Positions 9,514 to 20,057 of a stretch of 64,000 nt of DNA are shown here, one piece after another. The stretch is taken from assembly GCA_905147135.1 (NCBI GenBank), contig LR990061.1:9214026-9278025 (forward strand), written 5' to 3'. The notes under the pieces were generated by a model. It searched no databases. It saw only the letters and a list, made by a program, of their open reading frames with translations, and was not told the origin of the DNA. Each line of letters starts with the position of its first letter. Position 1 is the first letter of the stretch. A program made the translations under genes and the position numbers. This DNA comes from Blastobasis lacticolella. Its lineage: Eukaryota; Arthropoda; Insecta; Lepidoptera; Blastobasidae.

Positions 9514-12273
9514 ATGTCTAACAATTTTGTGAGTGTTTATTGTCAAAACGTGAGAGGTTTACGCACAAAATCGCATGAATTCCTAGGAAACGTTATCTCC
9601 TCCAATTACGATATAATAGCTTTAACAGAGACATGGCTGACAGGTAGTTTCAATAGCAGTGAGTATTTTGACTCTCGGTACGTAGTGCATCGTGTGGATC
9701 GTGAGTCGACATCGGAGCGGGCGCCGGGCGGGCGCGGCGGCGGCGTGGCGGTGGCCGTGCGCCGCGAGCTGCGCGCGCGCCGCCGCGACGAGTGGCGCTC
9801 GGCGCCCGCGCACGAGGAGCTCTGGCTTAGCACTGAGCTGGCGGCGCGGACCGAGCGCCCGCCTCCCGTCAAAGCCGCGGACGAGTCGTGCCTTCGCGGC
9901 ACTATAAACACACGCTACTTACATATTGCCTGTGCCTACTTTCCGCATAATAATAATCACTTGGTTAGACTGCAAGCTTTTTTCGATAACGCCGCCCAAC
10001 TTATTGTAGCAAACCCCCACGACGTTTTCTTGCTTTTGGGCGATTTTAACGTATCGCATGCTTCTTGGAGAGATACGTCTTCCAATTATTTATTGTTAGA
10101 CCCGTCGACGGACCCGTGTGTAACTTGTGTGCAGGATTTCATGGCATTCTCATCGCTTTTTCAATATAATGGCTGCCCAAATGTTAACAACAAAATACTC
10201 GACCTAGTTTTATCTAACACAAATTGTGTAGTCACTTATACTGAAGACCCCTTAACTCCAGAGGACTCGCATCACAGGGCACTTCAGATCACACTATCAC
10301 AGGATTTACTTATGTCCCTTCAGGAAAAACAGAGACACAAATTAAAGTTTCATTTAGGCGACTATGTTAGTATTAATGACGAGTTAGGCATGACCGACTG
10401 GAGTATACTCGATAGTGTGAATACAGACGAATCCATAGAATACTTTTACCAAGTTATTAACAGCCTAATAGAGAAATACATACCAAAAAGATTGTCTCAT
10501 AATAAGTCACATTATCCGCCCAGGTATACTCGGCCACTCATTAAATTAGACAGACAAAAACTTAAAGCGCACAAAATGTGGAAAATATATGGCAATCCCC
10601 GGGACTACTCGGAATTTAAGTTATTGCGTAAAAGGGTCAAATGTTTGGAGAGAGATTATTATAACTCTTTCATAACGCTTTCTGAAGAGAAAATTACAAA
10701 GAATCCTAAATATTTTTGGTCATTTGTTAAATCAAAATCTGACCATAATTCTATTCCGGAAAGCATAATCTTCGGCAATAGAGCTTCTAACGATGGTTAT
10801 ACCGCATGTAGCTATTTTAATGAATATTTCCATTCAGTTTTTGAACCTCCATCACGTGATTTTACCGACGAAAATTTGTCAGTAGCCGATTCGCCTGTTG
10901 ATATTTCAACTATTAATCTTTCCACAACTATTGTTCTCAAGTACCTCAAGAGGGTTAATATTTCCAAGGGCGCAGGTTTTGATGAGTTGCATCCATACTT
11001 CATTAAGGAGTGTGCTGATAATTTAGCCACCCCACTGGCCATAATATTTTCAAAATCTATGAGCGAAGGATGTTACCCGAAGATATGGAAAAAAGCGCTT
11101 ATAACACCTATACACAAGGGAGGTGACCGTTCTTTGGTATCGCAGTACAGACCCATCTCAAAGCTCTGCGTTCTTGGAAAGGTATTTGAAAAAATAGTCA
11201 CTGATCAATTATACGGCGCCATTTCCCATCATGTGTCTCCTTTTCAACATGGTTTCCTAAAGGGTCGTAGTGTTGATACAAATCTGCTTTGGTTTTCTGA
11301 TTACGTTCATAGTGCTTTAGAGGCTGGCCATCAGGTGGACGCCGTGTACACCGATTTTTCCAAGGCGTTCGATAAAGTCGACCACGATATACTCATTATG
11401 AAGCTTGGGAAATTCGGTGTACATGGTGACCTATTAAGGTGGATCAGCTCTTACATCAAGAACCGCTCCCAAGCAGTAGCTCTAAAGGGTTACATATCCA
11501 ACTTCTTGGATATCAGTTCAGGCGTGCCCCAAGGATCCCACCTGGGACCGCTGTTGTTCATTTTATACATCAACGATATTAGCAATATTTTTGAAAATTC
11601 ACATCACCTGCTGTATGCAGATGATATGAAAATTTACCGCATAATCTCTTCTCCGGACGACTGTTATGAACTACAGAAGGACTTGGACCGCTTGTCTGTA
11701 TTCTGCTTGACAAACCACCTCTTTCTCAATGTAGATAAATGTCATGCTATCACTTTCTCCAGGAAAAATATTAACATTAGTTATGCATATCAACTGAATG
11801 GTAAGTCCATAGATCGTGTTCATAAAGTCAGGGATTTAGGTGTCATATTAGACTCTAAATTACATTATAATCTCCACGTGGACCATATAACACAGAGCGC
11901 ACTCCGACAACTGGGCTTTATCTTTCGCATTTGTAAGCCATTTAAAAATGTTCTTACATATAAAATTCTGTATTATTCCTTTGTCCGGAGTAAATTGGAG
12001 TTCTGCAGTGTTATATGGAATCCATACTATAACCTTCATGTAGATCGCATCGAAAAAGTTCAGAAGAAATTTTTAAAATACCTAGATTATAGAATGGGAA
12101 CCCATTTTGTCGATTACAAAACTTCAGCTGTATTACACAAGACCCTCAGCCTGGAAAATCGTCGTAAAGTTGCTGACGTCGTATATCTGTTTAAGATGAT
12201 AAATGGTTTTATAGATTGTTCCTATCTGCTTAACAAACTTAATTTTAAGATACCGCGTACCCTCACGTTGTAG
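9514..12273 (+). CDS. LINE-1 ORF2: endonuclease-reverse transcriptase
   Basis: 919 residues as read. The N-terminal AP-like endonuclease shows CQNVRGLRTK (about residues 10-19), ALTETWL and LLLGDFNVSHASW (about 171-183). The RT core has YTDFSKAFDKVDHDIL (near 612), SGVPQGSHLGPLLF (near 668) and the catalytic YADD (near 700). The protein nicks target DNA and primes reverse transcription from it. The stop at 12271-12273 looks premature: the +1 frame stays open to a stop at 12431-12433 and carries a plausible family-like C-terminal tail of about 50 residues, so one indel near 12255-12270 has shifted the end. A strongly GC-rich patch lies at 9712-9902. All catalytic motifs seen are intact. Confidence 0.85.
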   Translation: MSNNFVSVYCQNVRGLRTKSHEFLGNVISSNYDIIALTETWLTGSFNSSEYFDSRYVVHRVDRESTSERAPGGRGGGVAVAVRRELRARRRDEWRSAPAHEELWLSTELAARTERPPPVKAADESCLRGTINTRYLHIACAYFPHNNNHLVRLQAFFDNAAQLIVANPHDVFLLLGDFNVSHASWRDTSSNYLLLDPSTDPCVTCVQDFMAFSSLFQYNGCPNVNNKILDLVLSNTNCVVTYTEDPLTPEDSHHRALQITLSQDLLMSLQEKQRHKLKFHLGDYVSINDELGMTDWSILDSVNTDESIEYFYQVINSLIEKYIPKRLSHNKSHYPPRYTRPLIKLDRQKLKAHKMWKIYGNPRDYSEFKLLRKRVKCLERDYYNSFITLSEEKITKNPKYFWSFVKSKSDHNSIPESIIFGNRASNDGYTACSYFNEYFHSVFEPPSRDFTDENLSVADSPVDISTINLSTTIVLKYLKRVNISKGAGFDELHPYFIKECADNLATPLAIIFSKSMSEGCYPKIWKKALITPIHKGGDRSLVSQYRPISKLCVLGKVFEKIVTDQLYGAISHHVSPFQHGFLKGRSVDTNLLWFSDYVHSALEAGHQVDAVYTDFSKAFDKVDHDILIMKLGKFGVHGDLLRWISSYIKNRSQAVALKGYISNFLDISSGVPQGSHLGPLLFILYINDISNIFENSHHLLYADDMKIYRIISSPDDCYELQKDLDRLSVFCLTNHLFLNVDKCHAITFSRKNINISYAYQLNGKSIDRVHKVRDLGVILDSKLHYNLHVDHITQSALRQLGFIFRICKPFKNVLTYKILYYSFVRSKLEFCSVIWNPYYNLHVDRIEKVQKKFLKYLDYRMGTHFVDYKTSAVLHKTLSLENRRKVADVVYLFKMINGFIDCSYLLNKLNFKIPRTLTL
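9712..9902 (+). other. GC-rich island within LINE-1 endonuclease
   Basis: About 190 bases of very GC-rich coding sequence, rich in Arg/Ala/Gly codons ending in G or C, inside an otherwise AT-rich ORF2. The frame and the G-G-G-V-A-V-A-V motif survive, so the change is mostly compositional. Confidence 0.8.
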
Positions 12274-12747
12274 AAAATTTAAATTTTATATCAATTTTGG
12301 CCGAACAAATTATGCTAAATATAGGTTTTTCCTGCGTTCTCCAAACACATATAATTTATTATTCGGTGATATAGATATATTTCATAATAATTTAGCCAGT
12401 TTTAAGAAAAATGTACATGGCATACTAGGATAAATTATAGAATTAAATAATGTTTACTAAGTAGGTATTTTTAAGTAAAATTGTTACTGTATAATAATAC
12501 AGTTTATTCTGTGCTATAATAATTGATATTTAGGGTAGTTGTAGGTCTATTAGCTATATGATTGGAAACTCATGCAATGTAACATGACTGTTTACTACCT
12601 GAATAAAATAAATAAAATAAATAAATAAAATAAAATATACATATTTTTTATTTAGAAGCATTTAAGTTTATTTGTTAATTATAATTTTTCGCTACTATTT
12701 ACTCTTGCACTGCTTACTAGTTCTAGTGAAACATTACCTCTTCCCAA

Positions 12748-12870
12748 AGGTTGTCTGGGAGAGATCGCTTAAAGCGATAAGACCGCTTTTGCGCGCATGT
12801 ATATTATGTTGATTCTTGTATATTGTCTTGTAATATGTGTGCAATAAAGAATTTTTACTTACTTACTTCG
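12748..12870 (+). repeat. LINE-D 3' tail
   Basis: GGTTGTCTGGGAGAGATCGC, then TTAAAGCGATAAGACCGC, AATAAAG and an ACTT repeat. GATCGCTT/AAGCGAT forms a short stem. Other copies: 28290-28412, the end of LINE-2 (28440-28530) and 33005-33100. Confidence 0.65.
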
Positions 12871-13440
12871 TCTACTTCTGTTCGTAAGTACGCGGAAGTA
12901 CTACACCTACCGTCCATTTAAGTAAATAGGCCCTCAATAAATCATTATTACGCGTGTATTAGCCTAAATCGCACAGTCAGCCCACACGGCAAGACAACCA
13001 ATACGTATAAAGAAGATTGATGCTCATTTTGATCAGTGTATAAAGTATCCAACCATTATTTCCACATCTTGCGGCTGGAAGGGATAAGAACAGATCCCTT
13101 TTTCCATTTTGTTCATTGAATAATAAGTGGTAGATAGGTAGGTATATATCGATTACACTATTTCGCCCGCGGGGGGTGGGGAGGTGAGTAATAGGTAGGT
13201 ATTGTATCTATAGATTGATAACACCATATGTGTGAGTTTCAGGGACGAACGCGGGCCGCGGGGCGAGGGGCTGGGACTACGATAATCCCCTCGACGGGCT
13301 GGAAGCATTTTGTTCCACGAAACGTCACTTGATGACATTTCGAGGAAAAACCAATGGGTTTTATATACCTGGGAAAATCGCTTTGGGATAAAGCACTTGA
13401 GCTCCCTGCCCGAACGGCCCCGTAGCAACCCCAAAATGAC
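12871..13440. other. No recognised gene
   Basis: Includes GC-rich patches at 13168-13187 and 13250-13275. Short minus-strand ORFs there have no recognisable domain. Confidence 0.3.
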
Positions 13441-13682
13441 GACCTGAGTGGTCCAATGGTCAACATGCAAGAGGTCCCGGGTTCGATTCCCGGCCGGGCA
13501 GAAATTGAAATGATGAATTTTAATTTCTGTTACGGGTCTGGGTGTTCTATGTATATTATGTATGTATTTAAAAGTATTTAAGAAGTATATCAGTTATCTA
13601 GCACCCATAGTACAAGCTTTGCTTAGTTTGGGGCTAGATGGCGATGTGTGAATTTGTCCACGAATATTTATTTATTTATTTT
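13441..13682 (+). mobile_element. SINE-A copy (reference-like)
   Basis: Well preserved apart from a short deletion in the head. Pol III-like box B GGTTCGATTCC in GTCCCGGGTTCGATTCCCGG, body GTTACGGGTCTGGGTG, conserved TAGCACCCATAGTACAAGC and tail CACGAATATTTATTTA. Confidence 0.85.
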
Positions 13683-13849
13683 ATTAAAATGTCCCGCTCC
13701 CCCCTACCTCACCGCAGGTTACACCAATAGACTAATTGTTTATTAAATTTTATTCTATTGTATTTGGATGTCTCACAGCTTACAACAATAAGATAAGTAC
13801 AAAAGCATAACTTCCATCAGCCATTCACGAGACATCACAGGTAAAATTA

Positions 13850-14019
13850 CGTAACCCTGTTGCTAACAATTCTTTGATTTCAATTTAATGATAATTTAAT
13901 AGTTTCAGTTTGTCGTAATGGAACTTTGTTAGCAACTTAACCCATGAAATCGATGACTGAATCGCAAATCTAATAATTTCAGTAGTTTAAATCAGAGAAT
14001 TGTTGGCAACAGCGTTATG
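13850..14019. mobile_element. TA-flanked MITE
   Basis: Terminal inverted repeats: left CGTAACCCTGTTGCTAACAA, right (inverse) CATAACGCTGTTGCCAACAA, each about 31 bases. TA dinucleotides flank both ends (13848-13849, 14020-14021), as for Tc1/mariner-type insertions. No ORF. Confidence 0.65.
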
Positions 14020-14521
14020 TAGGTATTTAGCAAACAAGTTGTGTTGTAGATTGAACTGTTTGCTTCAGGATTCTTAATGAGGTTATTTCAATGTATCTGT
14101 ACTACTTACAATTCTACATAGGTCGCTTATATATTCGCGGGATATTTGCTTAATTCGGATACCCACGCACTACCTACTCTAAACTCCATTAATCATATTA
14201 ATCTTTAGTTACCCAGCTATCTATTTCTGTTGCTAAGCAACAAGTAGGCGTAATTTACCTTTCGGTTTGAGACTTAGTTAAGTGTTATTTACAGATATGA
14301 GATCCTCATACAAACACTGAAATAATCTTGTCCGCGTTTTAGTTCAAGTGTCCACTGAGGCCTATGTTGACATATTGGGACATGCATTTATATCCTTTAA
14401 TAATGATGTTGAAATATCTATTTTAAAATATTATAGACTGGCGTGAAAAAAGTGTATCCTTAAACAACTGTTTTCGAATATGTAATTGGAACATTACGCT
14501 ATGAGTGTAGATAAAAAGATT
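14020..14521. other. No recognised feature
   Basis: AT-rich; no repeat or ORF assigned. Confidence 0.35.
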
Positions 14522-14793
14522 GGCCGTGTGGTGTCCGGCAGAGTAGAATAGCACCAACCCCTTACACTCATGGGTGTCGTACAAGGCGACTAATGTTTTC
14601 GAGGCAAAAGATCAAGAGTCTCCGTAGTCTGGAAAATGGGCAGCAGCATTTTCCATTGTTATATTCAAACACTGCGATCTCCAACCCGCCTGCCAAGCGT
14701 GGAGATTATGGCAATAATCTCCCTTTTCGTGGGAGAGGCCCTAAGTCCTGCAGTGGACTGTTATGGGCTGTGATGATGATGATGATGATGATG
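14522..14793 (+). mobile_element. Retro-C copy with (GATGAT)n tail
   Basis: Begins GGCCGTGTGGTGTCCGGCAG, contains AATGTTTTCGAGGCAAAAGA and GGAGATTATGGCAATAA, and ends in (GATGAT)n at 14770-14793. No box A/B pair is obvious. It is probably a non-autonomous retroposon using an RTE-type machinery, inferred from the GATGAT tail. Confidence 0.75.
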
Positions 14794-14998
14794 TAGATAA
14801 AAATATTTTTTCGATTATCTTCGACTGTCGTATATTGTCGAAATTCAGTGTCGTTTTGATACAGTTTTGTGGCTTGAGAAAATATCGAATTAAAGATATC
14901 ACAGCGCGAGAATCGCCCCCCTGAGATAATTGACTCTGGAATGATCTCCCCTCCTGAAATTAGACTTTTAACTAGCAAATTCCTGTTTAAAAAGGCTG

Positions 14999-15260
14999 CC
15001 ATCATCATCATCACAGCCCATAATAGTCCACTGCAGGACTTAGGGCCTCTCCCACAAAAAGGGAGGTTATTGCCATAATCTCCACGCTTGGCAGGCGGGT
15101 TGGAGATCGCAGTGTTATAATATAACAATGGAAAATGCTGCTGCCCATTTACCAGTCTACGGAGGCGCTTAGACCTTTTTCCTCGAAAACATTAGTCGCC
15201 TTGTAGGACACCCACGAGTATAAGGGGTTGGTGCTATTCTACTCTGCCGGACACCACACG
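14999..15260 (-). mobile_element. Retro-C copy
   Basis: Full-length inverted copy 0.2 kb from the previous one, starting with the inverse of the tail (ATCATCATCATCACAGCC). The 14522-14793 / 14999-15260 pair forms a large inverted repeat. Confidence 0.75.
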
Positions 15261-15359
15261 AATAATGATAAAGGATAAAAGGCTGTACACAAGCATTATC
15301 TGCATGCCCTATAATTACATTGTTCCCTCTCTCATCTACTCATATTTACCTATCTTTAG

Positions 15360-15545
15360 GTTCACCTATATCTTGTATCTTTGTAAAGTTGTATAAATTT
15401 TGCATTTTATTATTTATGTAAAGTATCTTCTTCCTTCACCTCATCTTATTGTTTATCCCGCACCGTCTCTACCTACCGTTTTCGCTTTAGCTTTTAGTCC
15501 GCCAATGTACGTTTAGAGCATAAAGTTTTAATAAATAAATAAATA
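15360..15545 (+). repeat. LINE-E 3' tail
   Basis: CTTTTAGTCCGCCAATGTAC followed by ATAAAG and (AATA)n, like 4640-4735. Confidence 0.55.
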
Positions 15546-15972
15546 ATTCGACCTTCATTGTTATCTTCGACAAAACAGAGATTAAGCTTCCTCTGATATT
15601 TGGACAAATTATTATTTCCAACTAGTTTTTTACTTTCCTAGTAACATATTCCACTCTGCACATAACTTAGGTATTTCAAACTAAAATCGCCCGACATACA
15701 TTCGCGGTGCAAAGATGAAAAGAGCTAATTAAATAAATTTATTGCTGATAGCTACGAGCAGGAAACAATGTTCCGTGTGGCAAATTTAAAACAATATAAA
15801 ACTAAACCATTACAATATTTCAACAGTAAACAGCTAATAATTTCTGAAGATGAAAGTGGTTTGTCAGTTTTTATTGCAAACTAAATCTTTTTTATTGTTT
15901 CGATAATGCAATAGTCCAGAAGAAGCGTGTGGATATTTTTCCATCTACTGTTTCCTTTATTAAAGTTTATCT
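15546..15972. other. No recognised feature
   Basis: AT-rich, no gene or repeat assigned. Confidence 0.35.
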
Positions 15973-16055
15973 ATCATCATCACAGCCCGTAACAGTCCAC
16001 TGCAGGACTTAGGGCCTCTCCCACGAAAGGGGAGGTTATTGCCATAATCTCCACG
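15973..16055 (-). repeat. Retro-C 3' fragment
   Basis: ATCATCATCACAGCCCGTAA through GCCATAATCTCCACG: only the 3' 80 bases of Retro-C, a typical 5' truncation. Confidence 0.7.
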
Positions 16056-16059
16056 GGTT

Positions 16060-16310
16060 CTAGGACAGGTAGGTGTCGGGGGCCGTATGTTTGGACGGGC
16101 TCTAAGTTAGGTAGGCGTTCGGGTTGGCCTGCTGCTCCTGTAGGGTAACCGGGGCTCTAGTCGGTTTAGTAGGTTAGAGCAAGTAGGATATAGGCGTGTA
16201 GGTTTAGATAGGTCGGAGCAAGTAGGACGCAAGCTATTAGCTTGCGTCTATGGGCACACATAGCACTGGCTAGGTGATAATTCAAATGTGTTCCATTTGA
16301 ATTAGATCTA
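16060..16310. repeat. Low-complexity GGTAGG region with two hairpins
   Basis: Repeated AGTAGG and GTAGG motifs run to about 16225. A perfect hairpin GACGCAAGCT-ATT-AGCTTGCGTC lies at 16226-16248 and a second, AATTCAAATG-TGTTC-CATTTGAATT, at about 16279-16303. It is loosely like a Helitron 3' region but lacks a convincing CTRR-T end. Confidence 0.4.
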
Positions 16311-16500
16311 AGGTATTATATGTATTTTATTTCATTCTTAAAACCAAACTTATCAATATAACATCAAGTAAACATTTGTATTTTTACTTTAAACTCAGTG
16401 TAGCAAGCAGTGTTACAGTACATATAATTTACCTAAATTTCAAGATCTACTTTATCGGTTTCGTAATACAGGGGAGGGTTTTCTCTGTCCTACCTATTTC

Positions 16501-17918
16501 GCGTTAATATCCTGGTTGTGCTCTCGAGCGTGAGAGCTCGGCGTCCGCCTAAATTTTGATCTAGGATTTAGCAGATCAGGTAATTACGTCAGAGCGACTG
16601 TCATAAACTCTTCTGACCTTCGGGACCCGTTTGCATTGAGGACTTGACCAGATTCTTTTTTATATTAGTCTATCCAGGAGCGCAATACCAGCTCATCAGC
16701 AGTATTAATTATCCAATTACAAATTAATCGAGCTATCAGTAACAGTAGCAGAATACATAAACGTGTCAAACTATCATGGAGCTGAGATTGCGATCCAATT
16801 ACAATTCAATAGACGTTTGGGCCCTGGTGGTTTATGAAGATGCGACCGATATGGAGCATGCCTGTCTATATGTCGCAGCCATCTGGATAAATCAGCCATT
16901 TAATGAGTAGGCTAGCCTGTTAGTTATACGCCGGCATTCAATTGAATGCCTAGGCCGATAGTTGATAGAGCAATCTACGCTTAACGTTTAACTAGTTGGC
17001 TTATTGTAAGCCAGCCCTTTGAAGACGGCTGACGTAAAATCAGGCAGGTGATTTAAATTTAGTTCAAATTTTATCCACTGCAGCACTGGTAGTCATTAAA
17101 ACAAATATGGCGTCAGACAGCTCGCACAGCAAGCAATGTTTTTGTATTTTTATCGTTTTAACTAAATTTAAAGTGTGGTAGAAAAAATACCTAGATGTTT
17201 TTATTTAGTTTTAGATAGTTTTATTTCATTTTCTTTTCATACTTACAATTAGAAACAAATGTCTAAGAAAGTTTCGTGCCATTTTATATTTAATATTATA
17301 AAATAAGAAAGTGCATTCTTCATATAGGTACATTGTTGCAAATAGTTAATAAGTTATAAGTTTATTATTGTGGTAAATACTATAAATTTTATAGGTACTT
17401 GCAAGGCAATAACTAATTGAATTTGTTGCCACTAATATTTTCGTTTCTAAATAAAAATTATATTTATTAATTCGTATTTTTTATCTTAAGTAAAGTTATA
17501 TAATTTACGAATGGTCACTCAAACCAAACATATATATTCTATTAACAAAATGGCTAAATAACGTTTAGCCAAGTAGCTGCACGTTACATTCAACTACTTG
17601 GCTAGTTGTCCTTTAGCCATTCAATTGAATGCCGGCATTTAATTAACGGACTAGCCTTCTTATTAAATGGCTAATTTAACCACATGGCTGCGACATATAT
17701 AACTCAATTGGATCATGGTGGCTCATTCAGTCACCTGAATGTATAGGTGGCGTTAGGATCTATTCTTTCACCTTAATGAAGCATCGGTTACTGTTTAAAT
17801 AATGTAAATATTTCAGAAAAAGTAATTGGTACAGAGCGGCACTGGAGTTCGAACCCGGTACCTCTCGTTTACGAGCCCGACTCGCTAGCAATTAGATTCG
17901 TTTAAGCCACCGACACTC
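16501..17918 (-). mobile_element. SINE-B split by a nested insertion
   Basis: Two collinear SINE-B halves, 16501-16654 and 17707-17918, read through if the intervening 1.05 kb is removed. ATT at 16652-16654 and 17707-17709 is the apparent duplication. The right half keeps a box B-like GGTTCGAACTCC on the minus strand. Confidence 0.7.
16867..17701. mobile_element. Inverted-repeat DNA element nested in SINE-B
   Basis: Terminal inverted repeats of roughly 80 bases: left TATATGTCGCAGCCATCTGG, right (inverse) TATATGTCGCAGCCATGTGG, both continuing through GCCATTTAAT and GCATTCAATTGAATG. No transposase ORF. A short LINE-like scrap (16800-16866, GGAGCATGCCTGTC) lies to its left within the same SINE gap, so two events probably occurred. 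Confidence 0.65.
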
Positions 17919-18151
17919 TCTGGGCCTGAGTCCTCATTGTACTATGGTATTGTATATAGCGATTGCATTGAAACATCAAACGTCTTACTTCGGTTAGTCA
18001 TAAGTATAAAGTAACTTGTCTTTTGTCAAATCGACAATAAGTAAGTAGTTAAAATTTCCACACTTTCACTACATATATTAACGGGTTTGTTGACACGGTT
18101 TGCATTGTTTTTGCCTCGATATTTCGATGCAATTAGCAGTTTTTCACTCAC

Positions 18152-18470
18152 TAGATGGCGCCTCGACAATTTTGGTAATTGATAATCGCTTGAAATAGGT
18201 TCTTAGCAAACAGAATATAAACACTGGGTACGTTGTATTGGATAATATTGTATTTGTCAATAGTTTTCAATCATTTTAGAGGTTTTAATAATAATGGAAC
18301 ATAGTGCCAATTTTATGAATATTTCTTTTTACACTTCGTTCAACCTTTAACAATTTTGTTTATATTAATAAACAATTTACTTTTAGTTTAGTATTAGTTG
18401 GCTGCATGAAATCACTGCCACCATCATACAGATTATAACAAGATTACCAAAATTGTAGGAGCGGCATCTA
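18152..18470. repeat. Fold-back element, 28-base arms
   Basis: TAGATGGCGCCTCGACAATT... at 18152-18179 and its inverse at 18443-18470 (ATTACCAAAATTGTAGGAGC...) pair with a few mismatches. No ORF between them. Confidence 0.5.
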
Positions 18471-19429
18471 TTCATGCTTTTTGAAACAAACTATCAATAC
18501 CTACTGGAAAACTCCTCATTGTATGCGTCATAGTCACGAGTAGCCGGTTCCGCTGTGTGAAGTTGCTTCTAAGTACAAACATATCGGTCCACCCTCTTTC
18601 GGATTCGACGATATAACATATGTAGGGAAAGTTTATTGAATAACCACGAAAGTCTTAAAACCTATGTTAAAATTTTCATTTGGTAGGCTCGGTGCATTAA
18701 GCCAAGTTTATCTCCCTATCTGTGTTTCTAGATGAATTTCTTAAGTGACTTGCAAAATTAAAGTTTGATAATTGAGTGATGAGACTGTAAAAAAATTTAA
18801 TTAAAATTTTGTATGAACTGCTCTCATTTTGCCTTGTTACATAATTCATGGTATAATTAGAAAAGTAAATGGCGAATTTTCGTCAGAAATAGTTTGATCG
18901 TCGGAGAAAAACTTAGAAGAAAATACTCTGCGGCTGGATAGCTTAAAACAATAAAATACATGGGTACTTATGATGTTTGTTAGTGGTAGGATGACAGGTA
19001 TATTCGATTGAAAATATGAATCTTTCTATTTTCAACTTCATCGAGATCTTCATTAATGTTTAAGCTAACGTCATCAACGTCTGATAACGGAATAACGACG
19101 TCCCTAACCTATGTGACGCGAAACATTACCTCTGCTAGTTGCCTCATTTAGCCTCGCTCAGCCGTGAACGAGCGGTAACTGAACCGCTAAATCAATGTAT
19201 AATATGTATATAATAATGTAAGTCTTAAATACAAATACATTTTACCTTTGAGAAACACGATGTTCACGTCTTATCAGCGTCTGTCTAGACTCTAGCCTAT
19301 CTCTCATATGTAGGCATATATGATGAGATTTAATTTTTGAAATCTATGGCTGAATACACTCTCCAAACCATATCATAGCATTATGTTGAGGCTGGGGCCC
19401 AGTTTGATCCAACGCCACAGTTTTTTTAT
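18471..19429. other. No recognised gene
   Basis: AT-rich; no domain-bearing ORF or repeated element identified. Confidence 0.35.
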
Positions 19430-19790
19430 TTGTCTAGCCAGTCATTTGACCGCTACCTCACCTGTAAGTGTCGATGCGGCCGATGATATGATATGCCTGT
19501 CTAGGAACAGCTTATTCACTCTGGCCTTGAAGGCGTGTAGATTATAATGATCAGGTAACACACTCGCGGGTAATGCGTTCCATTCCTTGGTCGTACGCAT
19601 TATAAAGGTTGAACTAAAGCAATAGCTGGAAGATTCACTACATAATAATGAAGCGCTCGCCCGGAACACGTCTCCCGATGGCGGACCCTTTCCGCCGGTG
19701 GAATGAGATCGTGCAACTGCTTCGCAACCCTACGCCGATGCTCGAGTCTCTGCAGCTTAGCTTCAATCAACTGCGGATCAAAACATCGGC
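19430..19790 (-). pseudogene. LINE RT C-terminal remnant
   Basis: Minus-strand reading includes MRTTKEWNALPASVLPDHYN then FKARVNKLFLDR, the R-T-x-x-W-N-x-L-P C-terminal signature of CR1/Jockey-type ORF2. The preceding piece (EAKLQRLEHRRRVAKQLHDL) is in another frame, so at least one frameshift near 19600-19670 breaks it. No RT core. Fragments at 3860-4010 and 55130-55195 look like the same family. Confidence 0.6.
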
Positions 19791-20057
19791 CTACTTTGCT
19801 ATTTTTGCAATTTTTAATTGTTTTGAATGTGTATTTGGGCCAAATCAAGATTTGTCTATTTCTATGTGTATACCATACATGGCCAGTAGCGTTGGTAAAC
19901 GAACTCTTGAGTGGAGGTAGCAAGATAGGATATGTGATGAATGATCGGAGAGCAAGATAGGATATGTATGTACTTACTACAAGTCAAAAGCGAACGAACG
20001 CGGTTTTGTAAAAAAAAGGTTAACTTTATACCTATATAATAAATTATTATTTATATT

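Larger units (their letters stand above)
8095..12660 (+). mobile_element. LINE-1: two-ORF CR1/Jockey-type non-LTR retrotransposon
   Basis: A nearly complete element: GC-richer 5' UTR (from about 8095), ORF1 (8262-9197), a 316-base inter-ORF gap, ORF2 (9514 to about 12433) and an (AATAAA)-type simple 3' tail at about 12600-12660. The 5' UTR carries a TTCGGACGTTGTGTG segment resembling the downstream promoter element of Jockey-like LINEs. The 5' boundary is estimated; no target duplication could be assigned by eye. Confidence 0.8.

Noticed and set aside
13441..13500. tRNA gene at GACCTGAGTGG...GGTTCGATTCCCGG
   Set aside because: Part of SINE-A, repeated throughout the window with the same non-tRNA body.
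16060..16310. Confident Helitron 3' end
   Set aside because: Hairpins are present but no CTRR followed by T at the expected distance; left as a low-confidence repeat.
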